From G963692885 sp964658655 (lineage in GTDB: Bacteria > Acidobacteriota > Terriglobia > Terriglobales > Acidobacteriaceae): 64,000 nt of DNA. Below the pieces are notes generated by a model. It was not told the origin of the DNA. It did not search any database and worked only from the letters and a program-made list of their open reading frames with translations. The position numbers were made by a program, and so were the translations under genes. Positions within the stretch are counted from its first letter, which is position 1, and the number at the start of each line of letters is the position of its first letter. The stretch lies in contig CAZZZL010000016.1 in NCBI GenBank assembly GCA_964658655.1, positions 1 through 64,000 on the forward strand, read 5' to 3'. This document shows, one piece after another, positions 18,601-26,045 of the stretch.

Positions 18601-18896
18601 GCAGCGCAGCGCAACTGGTAGGTACCTGGCTGCAGTTCGTCGAATTCAAAAGTTCCGTCGCCGCGCGAGGTCACCTGCCGTACCACCTGGCCGGTCGATG
18701 GCTCAACCAGATTCAACGCGGCTCCAGCAATGACACTGCCCGCGGGATCAGTGATGGTGCCGCGTAGACTAGCGTTCACCGTCTGCGCAGAAACTGTCAT
18801 CTGGGTGCTGCATAGCAGCAAAATAGAGGCGAAAAGCGCTTGCAAGAGGGCACTTCTAAGCATTGAGGGCTGACGAATCTGCTTGACGAACGGCAT
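15657..18896 (-). CDS. Oar-like TonB-dependent outer-membrane receptor
   Basis: The product is 1079 residues. After a signal peptide (ending TVSAQ) comes a carboxypeptidase-regulatory beta-sandwich (LRGTITDPAGSVIAGAALNL), then a TonB plug region (about 110-230, with VTVTEGAAVINTESATI). The remainder is a long beta-barrel whose last residue is Phe (GGFTF), as expected for BAM-dependent outer-membrane proteins. Oar-type receptors are greatly expanded in Acidobacteriota and import large or complex substrates; the ligand cannot be deduced. GGAGG lies 4-5 nt before the ATG at 18896, so the 26 residues encoded further upstream are not included. Compared with the other two receptors here, its plug lacks the usual LPLNGR box. 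Confidence 0.9.
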   Translation of the reverse strand: MPFVKQIRQPSMLRSALLQALFASILLLCSTQMTVSAQTVNASLRGTITDPAGSVIAGAALNLVEPSTGQVVRQVTSRGDGTFEFDELQPGTYQLRCAAPSFKDFVADSIVLDSGQIRRVDAQLTLGQASDQVTVTEGAAVINTESATISDNFTARQHDESPQVTLYPSTYSMLTTLSGVQGGTGTPVANGEQQSQQTQSFDGIPNDLAGVQSNNANFFEQVSASLFNAPAESAVPVEINQVTKRGANDYHGRATYRIYDSVLDAAGYFDPEKSPYLQHEWDIEGSGHIWKDKTFFFGEWFAQRIPLGTAYVANVPTPLWRNGVFSTTITDPSTGKPFFMNTIPASRISPVALAIQKNYLPASNVNTTSSVDNYNFHFPFNSDLYRGDWPIARVDHNLTKNNSIFVRWLMRQTPYVLDNGLPDLIWTRSRRHQQWAAGDTHIFSPQVLNNFRFGYSIDYIVDGQQEAGQTPPDGSKVLSTIGLLGANPSQLTGQGFPEVDISGLTSLSDVPGGVKSDNHITNFNDSVDWQLGKHVIKFGGGVQRFQEYQGTVPNYGIFTFDGSITGNAYADFLLGLPQESQRQNPLTGQELKLTEYGFYAEDTYKFSTKLTLNYGLRWDIYGSPYATNNLEYNWDPTTGNVIVDAKAISKVSPLYPSSIHVVAGSVQGITDKGDVQPRIGAAYALNDHTVLRAGYGTYTSRFDSTGAFNNFLPINPQLGSTGPFSLSEIYQNVVSPGVAPLLSFPNPYPSTTASAQVPSQSVTGYPRQLSHGRIRQFSGTFEEEFAHIGLRASYVGSRSSGLNYIVNTNLPEPSLTAFTAARRPYPQFFSTNLLKYDGGAKYDAFQVEAKRRVSGVTFDGSYSFARSIANYLDTQNPYDVLTHWANDGVTRRHYANASVVWALPFGNGRRFLGNQGNTVDRVVGGWSTSVVTFLASGLWFSPSYDGEDPSNTGTFGGLPDKIGNPNNIPGGKSLTNWFNTAAFAVPQPGHFGDALPNSLESQNLYQTHVSLTKSLPITDRVKFTFVTQISNVFNHPQFLSPSGDISVAGGNQFTSQFGTFDSLETGQQRQITFLGGFTF

Positions 18897-19199
18897 GGAT
18901 CCTCCGATAAAGCACGACGGAATCAACGGCAGTGGAAGCGTCGAGGCTTCCGTGGAAAAGGGAGTGAACGCCATATTATGATTTACGTTCGCTTACGTTG
19001 CAATGTTTTTTCTTTCGAAATTCAATTTTGTGTTGGCTCTGGCCGAGCGTGAAAGCGTGGCGAAGGCTTCGCCAATTGCTTGCGAATCGCGAAAAAAAGA
19101 GAAGGCTGGACAGATCGTCTTCCTTGATATAAAAGCGTCGTTTACTTGCGTTTTATTTCGCGCGTTGTGTCTGGTCAAGAGCCTAGTGTGCATAGATCG

Positions 19200-19334
19200 A
19201 GTTGGATAGTCCGGGAGCAACATATCGTCGAGTACTGCCGCGAGAACGGGTTGCCGGTCCAGGGTCGAGGTTCGGCTGCGAACTGGGCCGTTTGTTACTT
19301 GCTCGGTATCACGGCGGTTGATCCTGCGAGTACC
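19200..19334 (+). pseudogene. dnaE2: Internal fragment of DnaE2-type (error-prone) DNA polymerase III alpha
   Basis: About 42 residues read HIVEYCRENGLPVQGRGSAA, then NWAVCYLLGITAVDPA. This corresponds to the highly conserved QGRGSAANSAVCYxLGIT motif around the active-site region of the DnaE/DnaE2 C-family polymerases; the pattern fits DnaE2 (ImuC) best. Both flanks lose the match at once, and the expected LLFERF continuation is replaced by unrelated sequence. DnaE2 genes often travel with imuA/imuB cassettes and on plasmids, but none are seen here. It is a relic with no function. Confidence 0.8.
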
Positions 19335-19455
19335 TTTCGGGGGAGATCCCTGAGGGAACCCTCGCAGACGATCCAGTCGGCCGGGTTCAACGCGCAGGCG
19401 TGCAGCCGCGCGTTGACGGGTTTCAATTTAGTTGATCTTACTTCCGTCTCTGTGG

Positions 19456-21939
19456 TCAGAGCCTGGCTCGGCGCAAGCGAAGTGCGTTGCCGATCACCGA
19501 GACAGAACTGAAGCTCATGGCCGCTGCAGCAATCATCGGACTTAAGAGCAAACCAAATGCTGGATAGAGGACTCCTGCCGCCAACGGAACTCCGAGAGCA
19601 TTGTAGAAAAATGCAAAGAACAGGTTTTCGCGGATGTTATTCATCGTCAGGTGGCTGAGTCGGCGGGCCTTCAAGATTCCGCGCAGGTCGCCCTTTACGA
19701 GGGTTATCCCGCCGGTCTTCATGGCAACGTCCGTGCCGGTCCCCATCGCGATCCCGACATGGGCCTGTGCGAGTGCAGGTGCGTCGTTGACCCCATCGCC
19801 GGCCATAGCGACGATGGCCCCGCTGGCCTGCAACTTCTTGACGACTTCTGCTTTCTTTTCGGGAAGTACATCCGCCTCAAAGTCGATGCCGAGCTTCTTC
19901 GCCACGGCCTCCGCCGTCGTGTGGTTGTCGCCAGTCACCATGACGACCTTGATACCTTCTTTCTTGAGTTGTTCTATGGCTTCGGCGGTGGTGGATTTGA
20001 TGGGATCTGCGACGGCGATCAACCCTGCGAATTTGCCGTCCATCGCGACGTACATTACGGTCTGACCTTCGGCCTGAAGCGATTCAGCTTTCGCCCGCAT
20101 CGGCTCCGCAGAGGTTTTGAGGTCCGTCATGAAGGCTGCATTGCCGATCGCAACCTGCTTGCTATTGAGATTGCCTTTGACGCCCTTGCCCGTAACGGAC
20201 TCGAAGCCTTCGATCGACCTCAAATCAACGTTGCGTTCCTTGGCCGCAGCGAGGATAGCGGCGGCTAGCGGATGTTCGCTTGCTTTCTCAAGACTCGCGG
20301 CTGCTTGCAGCAATGCGTTTTCGTCAACGCCTTCAACAACGACGACGCCCGTGAGCTTCGGCTTACCCTCTGTCAATGTGCCGGTCTTATCGACTACGAG
20401 CGTGTTTACCTTTTCTAAGGTTTCGAGGGCTTCAGCATTCCTGACGAGAATGCCTTCACCTGCGCCTCGACCAGTCCCCACCATGATGGCCATCGGCGTT
20501 GCAAGACCCAGAGCGCAGGGGCAAGCGACGATGAGCACGGCCACCGCGTTGATCAGAGCATGAGCGTAATGGGGCTGCGGCCCATACATCGCCCAGACGA
20601 CAAATGTGATGACCGCCGAGAGCAGGACCGCAGGGACGAAGTAGGAAGCCACGACATCGGCGAGCCTCTGAATCGGAGCCCGGGTGCGCTGCGCTTCGCT
20701 GACCATTTTCACGATTTGTGCGAGCAAAGTATCCGAGCCGATGCGTTCGGTCTTCATCACGAAGCTGCCAGTCCCATTGATCGTGCCGCCGGTCACTTTG
20801 TCGTTGGCATTCTTTTGGACGGGGATTGGTTCACCACTGACCATAGACTCGTCTACCGAGCTGCTGCCTTCCAGCACGACACCGTCAATGGGAACCTTTT
20901 CGCCGGGCCGGACGCGAAGTTTGTCGTCAACATGGATGGCGTTCAAGTCAACATCGGCCTCTGAGCCGTCGGGAGCGATACGGCGTGCCGTCTTCGGAGA
21001 GAGGCCGAGCAACGCCTTGATTGCGCCACTGGTGGCGCTTCTCGCTTTCAGTTCCAAGACCTGGCCAAGAAGCACTAAGACCGTGATGACAGCCGCAGCC
21101 TCAAAGTAGAGCCCCAGTTGCCCGGACATGTCTCGGAAAGAAGGGGGAAACAGTTGGGGAAAGACAACAGCAAACAGACTGTAAAGATAGGCTGCGCCAG
21201 AGCCAATCGAGATCAAGGTAAACATGTTCAGGTGACGGCTGATGATCGAAGCCCAACCGCGCTGGAAGAAGGGCCATCCGCCCCATAAAACAACCGGGCT
21301 TGCGACGATCAACTCGGCCCAACCAAGACTTCTACCGGGTAGAAGATGTTGGATGGGATTGCTTGGCAGCGCGTCGGAGACCATGACAGCGAGCAATGGA
21401 ACTGTGAGACCGATACCAATCCAGAGGCGTCGGGTCATACTGTCGAGTTCAGGATTGGCCTCAGCGAGGGTCACCGTCATCGGTTCTAAGGCCATACCGC
21501 AGATCGGACAACTTCCTGGTTCGTCGCGAATGATCTGCGGATGCATGGGGCAGGTGTATTTCGTCTTCGTGACGAGCGGCGCGATGCTCGCAGGTTCTAG
21601 TGCCATACCGCACTTGGGGCAGCTTCCTGGGCCGGCCTGATGGACCTCAGGGTGCATGGGGCAGGTGTAATCTGCATTTGCCTCGTTATCCCTCGACGGC
21701 TCCCTGGTCGGGATTGCCTGAGTCTTCTGAAGATACCTGTCTGGATCGGCCTGAAATTTCGTTGCACAACCCTTGCTGCAGAAATAAAACTTCTCGCCGC
21801 TATGATCCACGGAGATCGCCTTTGCGGGGTCAACCTGCATCCCGCAAACCGGGTCTTTCAAAAGCTGCTTTGTCGGATCGACCATCGTTGGCATCGTGGA
21901 ACACCTCACTTCTTCCTTCATTTTCGAGCAGCAGCACAT
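19456..21939 (-). CDS. Copper-type P1B ATPase with YHS and two heavy-metal-binding domains
   Basis: This 827-residue pump moves copper (or a similar soft metal) out of the cytoplasm. The N-terminus is Cys-rich (MCCCSKMKEE). It is followed by a YHS domain (about 29-75, DPVCGMQVDP and FYFCSKGC) and two short metal-binding domains of the CPMHP...CPxCGM type (about 91-118 and 128-154). There is no classical HMA CxxC domain. The core has the ion-path CPC motif (VACPCALGLATP, near 473), the phosphorylation motif DKTGTLTEG (near 515), and MAGDGVNDAPAL in the P domain. AAGGAGG lies 5 nt before the ATG at 21939; the longer open frame overlaps the sigma-factor gene and is rejected. It lies 49 bp downstream of that gene, so the two are probably co-transcribed. 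Confidence 0.93.
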   Translation of the reverse strand: MCCCSKMKEEVRCSTMPTMVDPTKQLLKDPVCGMQVDPAKAISVDHSGEKFYFCSKGCATKFQADPDRYLQKTQAIPTREPSRDNEANADYTCPMHPEVHQAGPGSCPKCGMALEPASIAPLVTKTKYTCPMHPQIIRDEPGSCPICGMALEPMTVTLAEANPELDSMTRRLWIGIGLTVPLLAVMVSDALPSNPIQHLLPGRSLGWAELIVASPVVLWGGWPFFQRGWASIISRHLNMFTLISIGSGAAYLYSLFAVVFPQLFPPSFRDMSGQLGLYFEAAAVITVLVLLGQVLELKARSATSGAIKALLGLSPKTARRIAPDGSEADVDLNAIHVDDKLRVRPGEKVPIDGVVLEGSSSVDESMVSGEPIPVQKNANDKVTGGTINGTGSFVMKTERIGSDTLLAQIVKMVSEAQRTRAPIQRLADVVASYFVPAVLLSAVITFVVWAMYGPQPHYAHALINAVAVLIVACPCALGLATPMAIMVGTGRGAGEGILVRNAEALETLEKVNTLVVDKTGTLTEGKPKLTGVVVVEGVDENALLQAAASLEKASEHPLAAAILAAAKERNVDLRSIEGFESVTGKGVKGNLNSKQVAIGNAAFMTDLKTSAEPMRAKAESLQAEGQTVMYVAMDGKFAGLIAVADPIKSTTAEAIEQLKKEGIKVVMVTGDNHTTAEAVAKKLGIDFEADVLPEKKAEVVKKLQASGAIVAMAGDGVNDAPALAQAHVGIAMGTGTDVAMKTGGITLVKGDLRGILKARRLSHLTMNNIRENLFFAFFYNALGVPLAAGVLYPAFGLLLSPMIAAAAMSFSSVSVIGNALRLRRARL

Positions 21940-21988
21940 ATTGCCTCCTTGTTCCCCTATTGCTGCTGACGGACGAGGAGAAGAAGTC

Positions 21989-22561
21989 TTACAGTTGGCT
22001 CCGACGACAAGTGCAATCAAGGCATCGATGCTCGGCACAGGCCCCGCAGACCGCGATAAGCTTCTTTGCGACAGCCTTGCGCGCTCGATGCAGGCGTACC
22101 GATGCGTTATTCGCGTTCGTCTTTTGAGATTGCGCAAACGATTCGATGCTCACGCCACCAAGGTCTACCTGTTCGATGGCTTCGCGGTACTCCTCCTTCA
22201 GATCGCGAATGACGTCTTCGATGCAGGCACATGCCGTCTCAGCAAAGTCCAGTTCGAAGCTAACGGGAAGTTCCGCAGTAAAGGTTTCGTGCGCCCTTCT
22301 CCGTGCCGAGCTCTTGCGGTAGTGATCCGTCACCGCGTTGCGAAGGATGCGATAGAACCAAGCCACTGTACTCTCGTGGTCACGGATTTCCGAACCGTGT
22401 TCGATCGCTTTGATATATGCCGCCTGAAGTAAGTCTTCCGCGACTGCCTTGTCTTCGACACGGAACGTAAGGAAGCTCAAGAACTTCGCATGGTGGCCCA
22501 TGATGCGGTCTATTGCCTCAGTAGACTCTGATGTCGCGCTTTCATGATGTCTGCCCGGCAT
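21989..22561 (-). CDS. ECF-type sigma factor with C-terminal cysteine-rich tail (CorE-like)
   Basis: The 190-residue protein has sigma region 2 (about 20-85: AVAEDLLQAAYIKAIEHG, WFYRILRNAVTDHYRK) and region 4 (about 105-165: LKEEYREAIEQVDLGGVSIE, VRLHRARKAV). After region 4 a short tail carries five cysteines and a histidine, CGACAEHRCLDCTC (Cys172, 175, 180, 183, 185; His178). In Myxococcus CorE-type sigma factors a cysteine-rich C-terminus senses copper, cadmium or zinc directly, without an anti-sigma factor. The gene is followed after 49 bp by a copper ATPase, and no anti-sigma gene is adjacent, which fits a metal-gated regulator of that pump. The ATG at 22561 has AAAGG 9 nt upstream and is preferred to the TTG at 22582. 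Confidence 0.88.
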   Translation of the reverse strand: MPGRHHESATSESTEAIDRIMGHHAKFLSFLTFRVEDKAVAEDLLQAAYIKAIEHGSEIRDHESTVAWFYRILRNAVTDHYRKSSARRRAHETFTAELPVSFELDFAETACACIEDVIRDLKEEYREAIEQVDLGGVSIESFAQSQKTNANNASVRLHRARKAVAKKLIAVCGACAEHRCLDCTCRRSQL

Positions 22562-22591
22562 TGCACATCTACCTTTCTGCAATTTGCTCTG

Positions 22592-22852
22592 TCAAGCGTT
22601 TTTCAGCTCTTGGGCCGGCCGTTTGACCTCCTCATTCAGCAACTTGTCTGGAATCTCTATAACTCGCCTATTCAAGGCGAGTCTGCGTTTCTGCTTCACT
22701 GCAAGCATGTCGGTCGGCAAGGCTTTCAAAATGTCCTGCCAGTCGGGGGGAGGGAAGTGATCGTTTCTTAGTTGGCATCGGTGGCTCCTGGCGTTGTGAT
22801 GCTTGTTCGAGCAAGCGCTCGTCCTAAGTGACCGGGAAAACGTTTCGAACAA
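22592..22852 (-). CDS. Doubtful small hypothetical ORF upstream of the sigma factor
   Basis: The frame encodes up to 86 residues, beginning at a TTG. The later part (DWQDILKALPTDMLAVKQKR, then RVIEIPDKLLNEEVKRPAQE) has protein-like composition, but I see no family, and no good binding site precedes any start. It ends 30 bp before the sigma-factor start and could be a leader gene or a relic. Confidence 0.25.
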   Translation of the reverse strand: MFETFSRSLRTSACSNKHHNARSHRCQLRNDHFPPPDWQDILKALPTDMLAVKQKRRLALNRRVIEIPDKLLNEEVKRPAQELKNA

Positions 22853-23413
22853 GATCGACCCGTAACGCGTTCCCGGCGTGTTGAGAACATGTCAGCGATC
22901 TCATGATTTGGCTCGATGGTCAAGCAGGACGCCTGCATGATGCTTGTTACGATCTGTTCCACTCCGAGGCCTTCAGAAACTCAATCGCCGTTGCGGGCAG
23001 GATGGTATCTGTGGTCATGGGAAGTGCCTCGATGCAATTCATACCCCTACCTACCTTTACTGGACAATCGTTTCTTTTTAGAGGCTTCTTGCAAAGTCAT
23101 TGTTTGGGTGGCCGTCAAGCGCCTCGAAGTAGGAGTCCGTGCTCTCGCTGCGCACAAATCGTAGCTGCATCAGCTTGCTACCTTTTCCCTACGCTCTACG
23201 CCCTTGCGCTTGAACCTAATCCACCAGATTCCTGAGCCTGGAAACTTCTCGAAAACTCCCCGCTCTTTTTTTACGAGCTTTCGTGGCACATATAAGCTCC
23301 CAGCAACAATTGACTATAGGTACAACGTGGCACCCATGGTGGCACCACGCAAGACCTGTGGATTTACGATAGGTGGAACTATACCGTAAGTCGTTGTTGT
23401 GATTGAAGGAATC
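22853..23413. other. Intergenic region between the metal operon and tRNA-Arg
   Basis: Nothing convincing is coded here. A 23-codon minus-strand frame (MTTDTILPATAIEFLKASEW...) starts near 23020 and may be a relic N-terminus. The block 23318-23344 contains repeated GTGGCACC units near a CCATGG palindrome. It lies on the 3' side of the tRNA gene, where integrative elements usually insert, but no integrase gene is seen. Confidence 0.35.
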
Positions 23414-23490
23414 TGGTGGCCCCGGACCGACTCGAACGGTCGACCTGCGGTTTAGGAAACCGTCGCTCTATCCACCTGAGCTACGGGGCC
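23414..23490 (-). tRNA. tRNA-Arg (anticodon CCT)
   Basis: Read on the minus strand, a full cloverleaf forms: acceptor GGCCCCG/CGGGGCC, D-arm GCTC/GAGC, anticodon loop TTCCTAA giving CCT, and T-arm GACCG-TTCGAGT-CGGTC. Discriminator A and an encoded CCA follow. It reads AGG codons. It lies between the metal-resistance operon and a truncated purU gene. Confidence 0.95.
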
Positions 23491-23621
23491 ACGCGTCGCA
23501 ACTGGTGTCGCTGTGTCAGTTTATCGCATGACGGAGCGCAGCCGCCCAGCGTTCTGCAGCTAGTGAATGTTGCGGTCCAGTGGCTATGAAATGCGACGCG
23601 TGTGGAATGATACACCTCCGC

Positions 23622-23840
23622 TCATGGTGGGAGCGTCAGGTGCGCTGTGAATCCTGCCTGGTCGAGATGGAAATCCTGCAGCGACCATTGGATGCTCATG
23701 AAAAAGGGGCCCGACTCGACGTCCTGGTGCTGGTCCGCATCAAGATTGTTGCCACCGTGCTCGGACAGAGAATTGGCAACGGTCGCGACCAGTCCCTTAC
23801 GGTCAGGCGCGTGCAGAAGAAGGATTGTGCTTGCGCACAT
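23622..23840 (-). pseudogene. purU: Truncated purU (formyl-THF deformylase), ACT domain only
   Basis: The 72 residues are the N-terminal ACT regulatory domain of PurU: ILLLHAPDRKGLVATVANSL, then SEHGGNNLDADQHQDVES and FFMSIQWSL. The frame ends LTLPP-stop where the full enzyme (about 285 residues) would go on to its hydrolase domain with the catalytic His and Asp. Full-length PurU splits 10-formyl-THF to THF and formate. The start ATG is 20 bp after the Rieske gene, so it was probably the second gene of that operon. The 3' end was lost, and 131 bp further on lies tRNA-Arg, suggesting deletion or insertion at the tRNA. The short ACT-only protein may still be made. Confidence 0.85.
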
Positions 23841-23860
23841 CGGCGCGCCATTGCCCCTCG

Positions 23861-24931
23861 CTACGCCGTGTAATTGCGACCGAGGCCAAGCGCAGCGAGA
23901 CCTTTGCGATAGGTGATGGAGCTGCGATCTGCCGGAAAGTGGGCTTCGGCATGAAGGTCGAGCGGCAGGTCTTCAGGGAACTGCTTCTCTACGATGGCGA
24001 TGTCTTCGGCAAATACCTGGTGGTTGAATTCAAGCGTGTCTTCGATGGGCGCGTCCTTGTCGAAGTTGCGACAGATGGGAACGAAGAGGCGTGTTCTCCG
24101 GGCCGAGACAGGTGAAGCTGCATTCAGAATGTGAAGCAGGCCGCCGCCAGGGAACTCGACGGTCAACTTCGCAGTGAACGGATGAAAGACTTCAAACCGC
24201 CTGTGCCACTGAAAGCCCGGCGGGTTGAGGTGCTTGAAACCGTGGGCATAGTTGCTGACCGTGCTGATGTAATCGGCCACGAAGCCTTGCGGCGTCCTGG
24301 TGACTCTATAGTCGGGGACGATCGGATTATCCGGCTCGCCGAAGCTTTCTTTATGGACAAACGCGAAATGACTTACATCGAGAAAGCCTTCCACCTGCCG
24401 ACCGGCAGCGGCTTCGATCAGGACAGCATCCGGCAGGACCTGTAGATAATCCGGGTCTTCCCACTCCAGCATGGCAGGGAGAGGAAGCGGACCGTTATCC
24501 AGGAGGCGCACCCAGACGAGCCCGTAGCGCTCGCAGGCCTGGTACATGTCGAGCTGGAGGCGCGGCGAGATCGCTCCACCAGGATGTGCCGGAATGCAGA
24601 CGCATCTCCCATCCCGGTCGTATCGCAGACCATGATATCTGCAGATGATCTCATCGCCTTCGACGTGGCCGAGACTCAAGGGAACGCCGCGGTGATAGCA
24701 GATATCCCGGGCTGCGGCTACTGTGCCATCGCAGAGACGGTAGACGACGACACGCTCATCAAGCAGTCGCGCTGCGTAAGGCTTGTCTTTGATTTCATGT
24801 GAGAAAGCCACGGGATACCAGAAGGGCGCCAGCGCGCGCCAGTCGCTCTCGGTAAAGGTGCAGCCGCGCGGCACGGGTGATGAGCGGGCGGCAAGCAGAT
24901 CTTCCGCGGAGATGAGAGCAGGCGCATCCAT
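23861..24931 (-). CDS. Rieske non-heme iron oxygenase, alpha subunit (vanillate-demethylase-like)
   Basis: The 356-residue protein has an N-terminal Rieske [2Fe-2S] domain: a first Cys-x-His in DICYHRGVPLSLGHV and a second Cys-x2-His in IICRYHGLRYD, about residues 65-90. The C-terminal catalytic domain carries the mononuclear iron ligands in EGFLDVSHFAFVHKESFG (the two His spaced by four residues). Family members of this size hydroxylate or O/N-demethylate small substrates using electrons from a separate reductase, which is not encoded here. A purU gene (now truncated) follows after 20 bp. PurU genes often accompany demethylases because they drain the released one-carbon units, so a demethylase role is likely. 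The start ATG lacks a clear binding site. Confidence 0.85.
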   Translation of the reverse strand: MDAPALISAEDLLAARSSPVPRGCTFTESDWRALAPFWYPVAFSHEIKDKPYAARLLDERVVVYRLCDGTVAAARDICYHRGVPLSLGHVEGDEIICRYHGLRYDRDGRCVCIPAHPGGAISPRLQLDMYQACERYGLVWVRLLDNGPLPLPAMLEWEDPDYLQVLPDAVLIEAAAGRQVEGFLDVSHFAFVHKESFGEPDNPIVPDYRVTRTPQGFVADYISTVSNYAHGFKHLNPPGFQWHRRFEVFHPFTAKLTVEFPGGGLLHILNAASPVSARRTRLFVPICRNFDKDAPIEDTLEFNHQVFAEDIAIVEKQFPEDLPLDLHAEAHFPADRSSITYRKGLAALGLGRNYTA

Positions 24932-25072
24932 GCGCCATTATCTGTCGGGCAGGAGCCGATATCAACGGAAAGCTTCTCTGCTGTCTTTCACTGGGCGGAC
25001 AGGTTCGATCTGGGAATGAGATACGAACCTGCGCCGCAGTGTTGCGGAGATGGCCTTGATTGGTCTTCCAAC

Positions 25073-25333
25073 TCAGAAGTCGGACTGTACTTTCAGCTCG
25101 ATGCAGGTGGCGGATTCGCTGCCCTTGTGTCGTTCGACGCGAACGGCGGCCGAAACGATTTGCCTGGCATACTCCACTTCGTCGTCATCATAAATGAGTG
25201 CGAAGAGTGGTGTTTCCTTGGGGAGATGGCTGGTGAGTTCGAGGAAATCCTTCAGCGTAATGGCCTGCGATGCAGATGTAACAGACGCCATTAAATCTAA
25301 TGGAGCGTCCAGTTGTACTTTGTTGTCAAACAT
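25073..25333 (-). CDS. Small hypothetical protein, 86 aa
   Basis: The product is acidic and mostly soluble, with no signal peptide. Recognisable features are a central ITLKDFLELTSHLPKETPLF segment followed by an acidic YDDDEVEYA stretch and a beta-like end (CIELKVQSDF). I do not know the family. AAGGAG 6 nt before the ATG at 25333 makes it a credible gene. It lies 141 bp upstream of the Rieske gene on the same strand, probably as a separate unit. Confidence 0.7.
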   Translation of the reverse strand: MFDNKVQLDAPLDLMASVTSASQAITLKDFLELTSHLPKETPLFALIYDDDEVEYARQIVSAAVRVERHKGSESATCIELKVQSDF

Positions 25334-25786
25334 GGCTATCTCCTTTTCGACTTGATATAGACTTTGCGAAAAACGCGATCACATCAAAAGCATGGATCGT
25401 TGCCACTCACGCAAGCCTGTACGCAAAGTCAGCGACTTACTGTGCACTTTTGGTCATCGCTCAGAAAGGCTCCGCGCGGATAGAGCGCGAAAGCCACTGT
25501 CTGCGTTGAACCACAATATCTGCGGAGAGGTTGATGCATTCAGTACAGACGTGGTTCCGAGAAACAGGGAGCGTTGTTGTCAATCCGCAAATTCCTCATT
25601 GTCATAAGGTAAAAGCGCCGAACTAAACGCACTGCTGATTCAATTCACAAACAACGCTCATCTGGATCAGATTTCTACACGACTTTTCTTATACGCAACA
25701 GCATCTGCATATGTAGCGGATTTTGAAACGGAAGTCTCTACTCTCCGACTCGAGCGCACCCCATGCGTTGAAAAGGAGATTTCCCC
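25334..25786. promoter_or_regulatory. Divergent region between the 86-aa gene and the peptide operon
   Basis: This 453-bp gap has no gene that I can support. It must contain the promoters for the minus-strand 86-residue gene and the plus-strand peptide/membrane operon. An AT-rich TTTTCTTATACG block at about 25683-25694 is a possible -10 area for the plus-strand operon. I could not identify a reliable -35 or an operator. Confidence 0.35.
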
Positions 25787-25993
25787 ATGATGAAAAATGT
25801 TGCCCGCCCCTTTACCCTTGCGTTGACCCTTGCCCTGCTTGCAATGCCGCTCGGTAAAGCCTTTGCCCAGACCACCCCGACACCCGCAGTCACCGGGACG
25901 GACCCGGAGCCACAGTCGAACGTCACCGGGACTGATCCTGAACCGCAGGGCGGAATTGTAAAAACAATTCTCGTACTGCTGCATCTGGCATAA
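25787..25993 (+). CDS. Short exported peptide with two tandem VTGTDPEPQ units
   Basis: The 68-residue precursor has a clear Sec signal peptide (residues 1-27, ending GKAFA-Q), which leaves a peptide of about 41 residues. The mature part holds two 11-residue repeats, VTGTDPEPQSN (35-45) and VTGTDPEPQGG (46-56), and a hydrophobic C-terminal tail IVKTILVLLHLA. AAGGAG lies 7 nt before the first ATG. The gene opens an operon with a polytopic membrane protein 52 bp downstream and a single-pass protein after that. The size, export signal, Gly-Gly pair and hydrophobic tail recall secreted signal or membrane-active peptides, but no family is recognised and the role is open. Confidence 0.75.
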   Translation: MMKNVARPFTLALTLALLAMPLGKAFAQTTPTPAVTGTDPEPQSNVTGTDPEPQGGIVKTILVLLHLA

Positions 25994-26045
25994 GATAGGT
26001 TGCGGACACAAACTTTCGGCGGCGCCCGCGGAACGGGGAAGAAAC

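Noticed and set aside
22903..23235. 110-codon plus-strand frame between the sigma factor and the tRNA
   Set aside because: No family match, no binding site, and overlapping frames on both strands of similar length.
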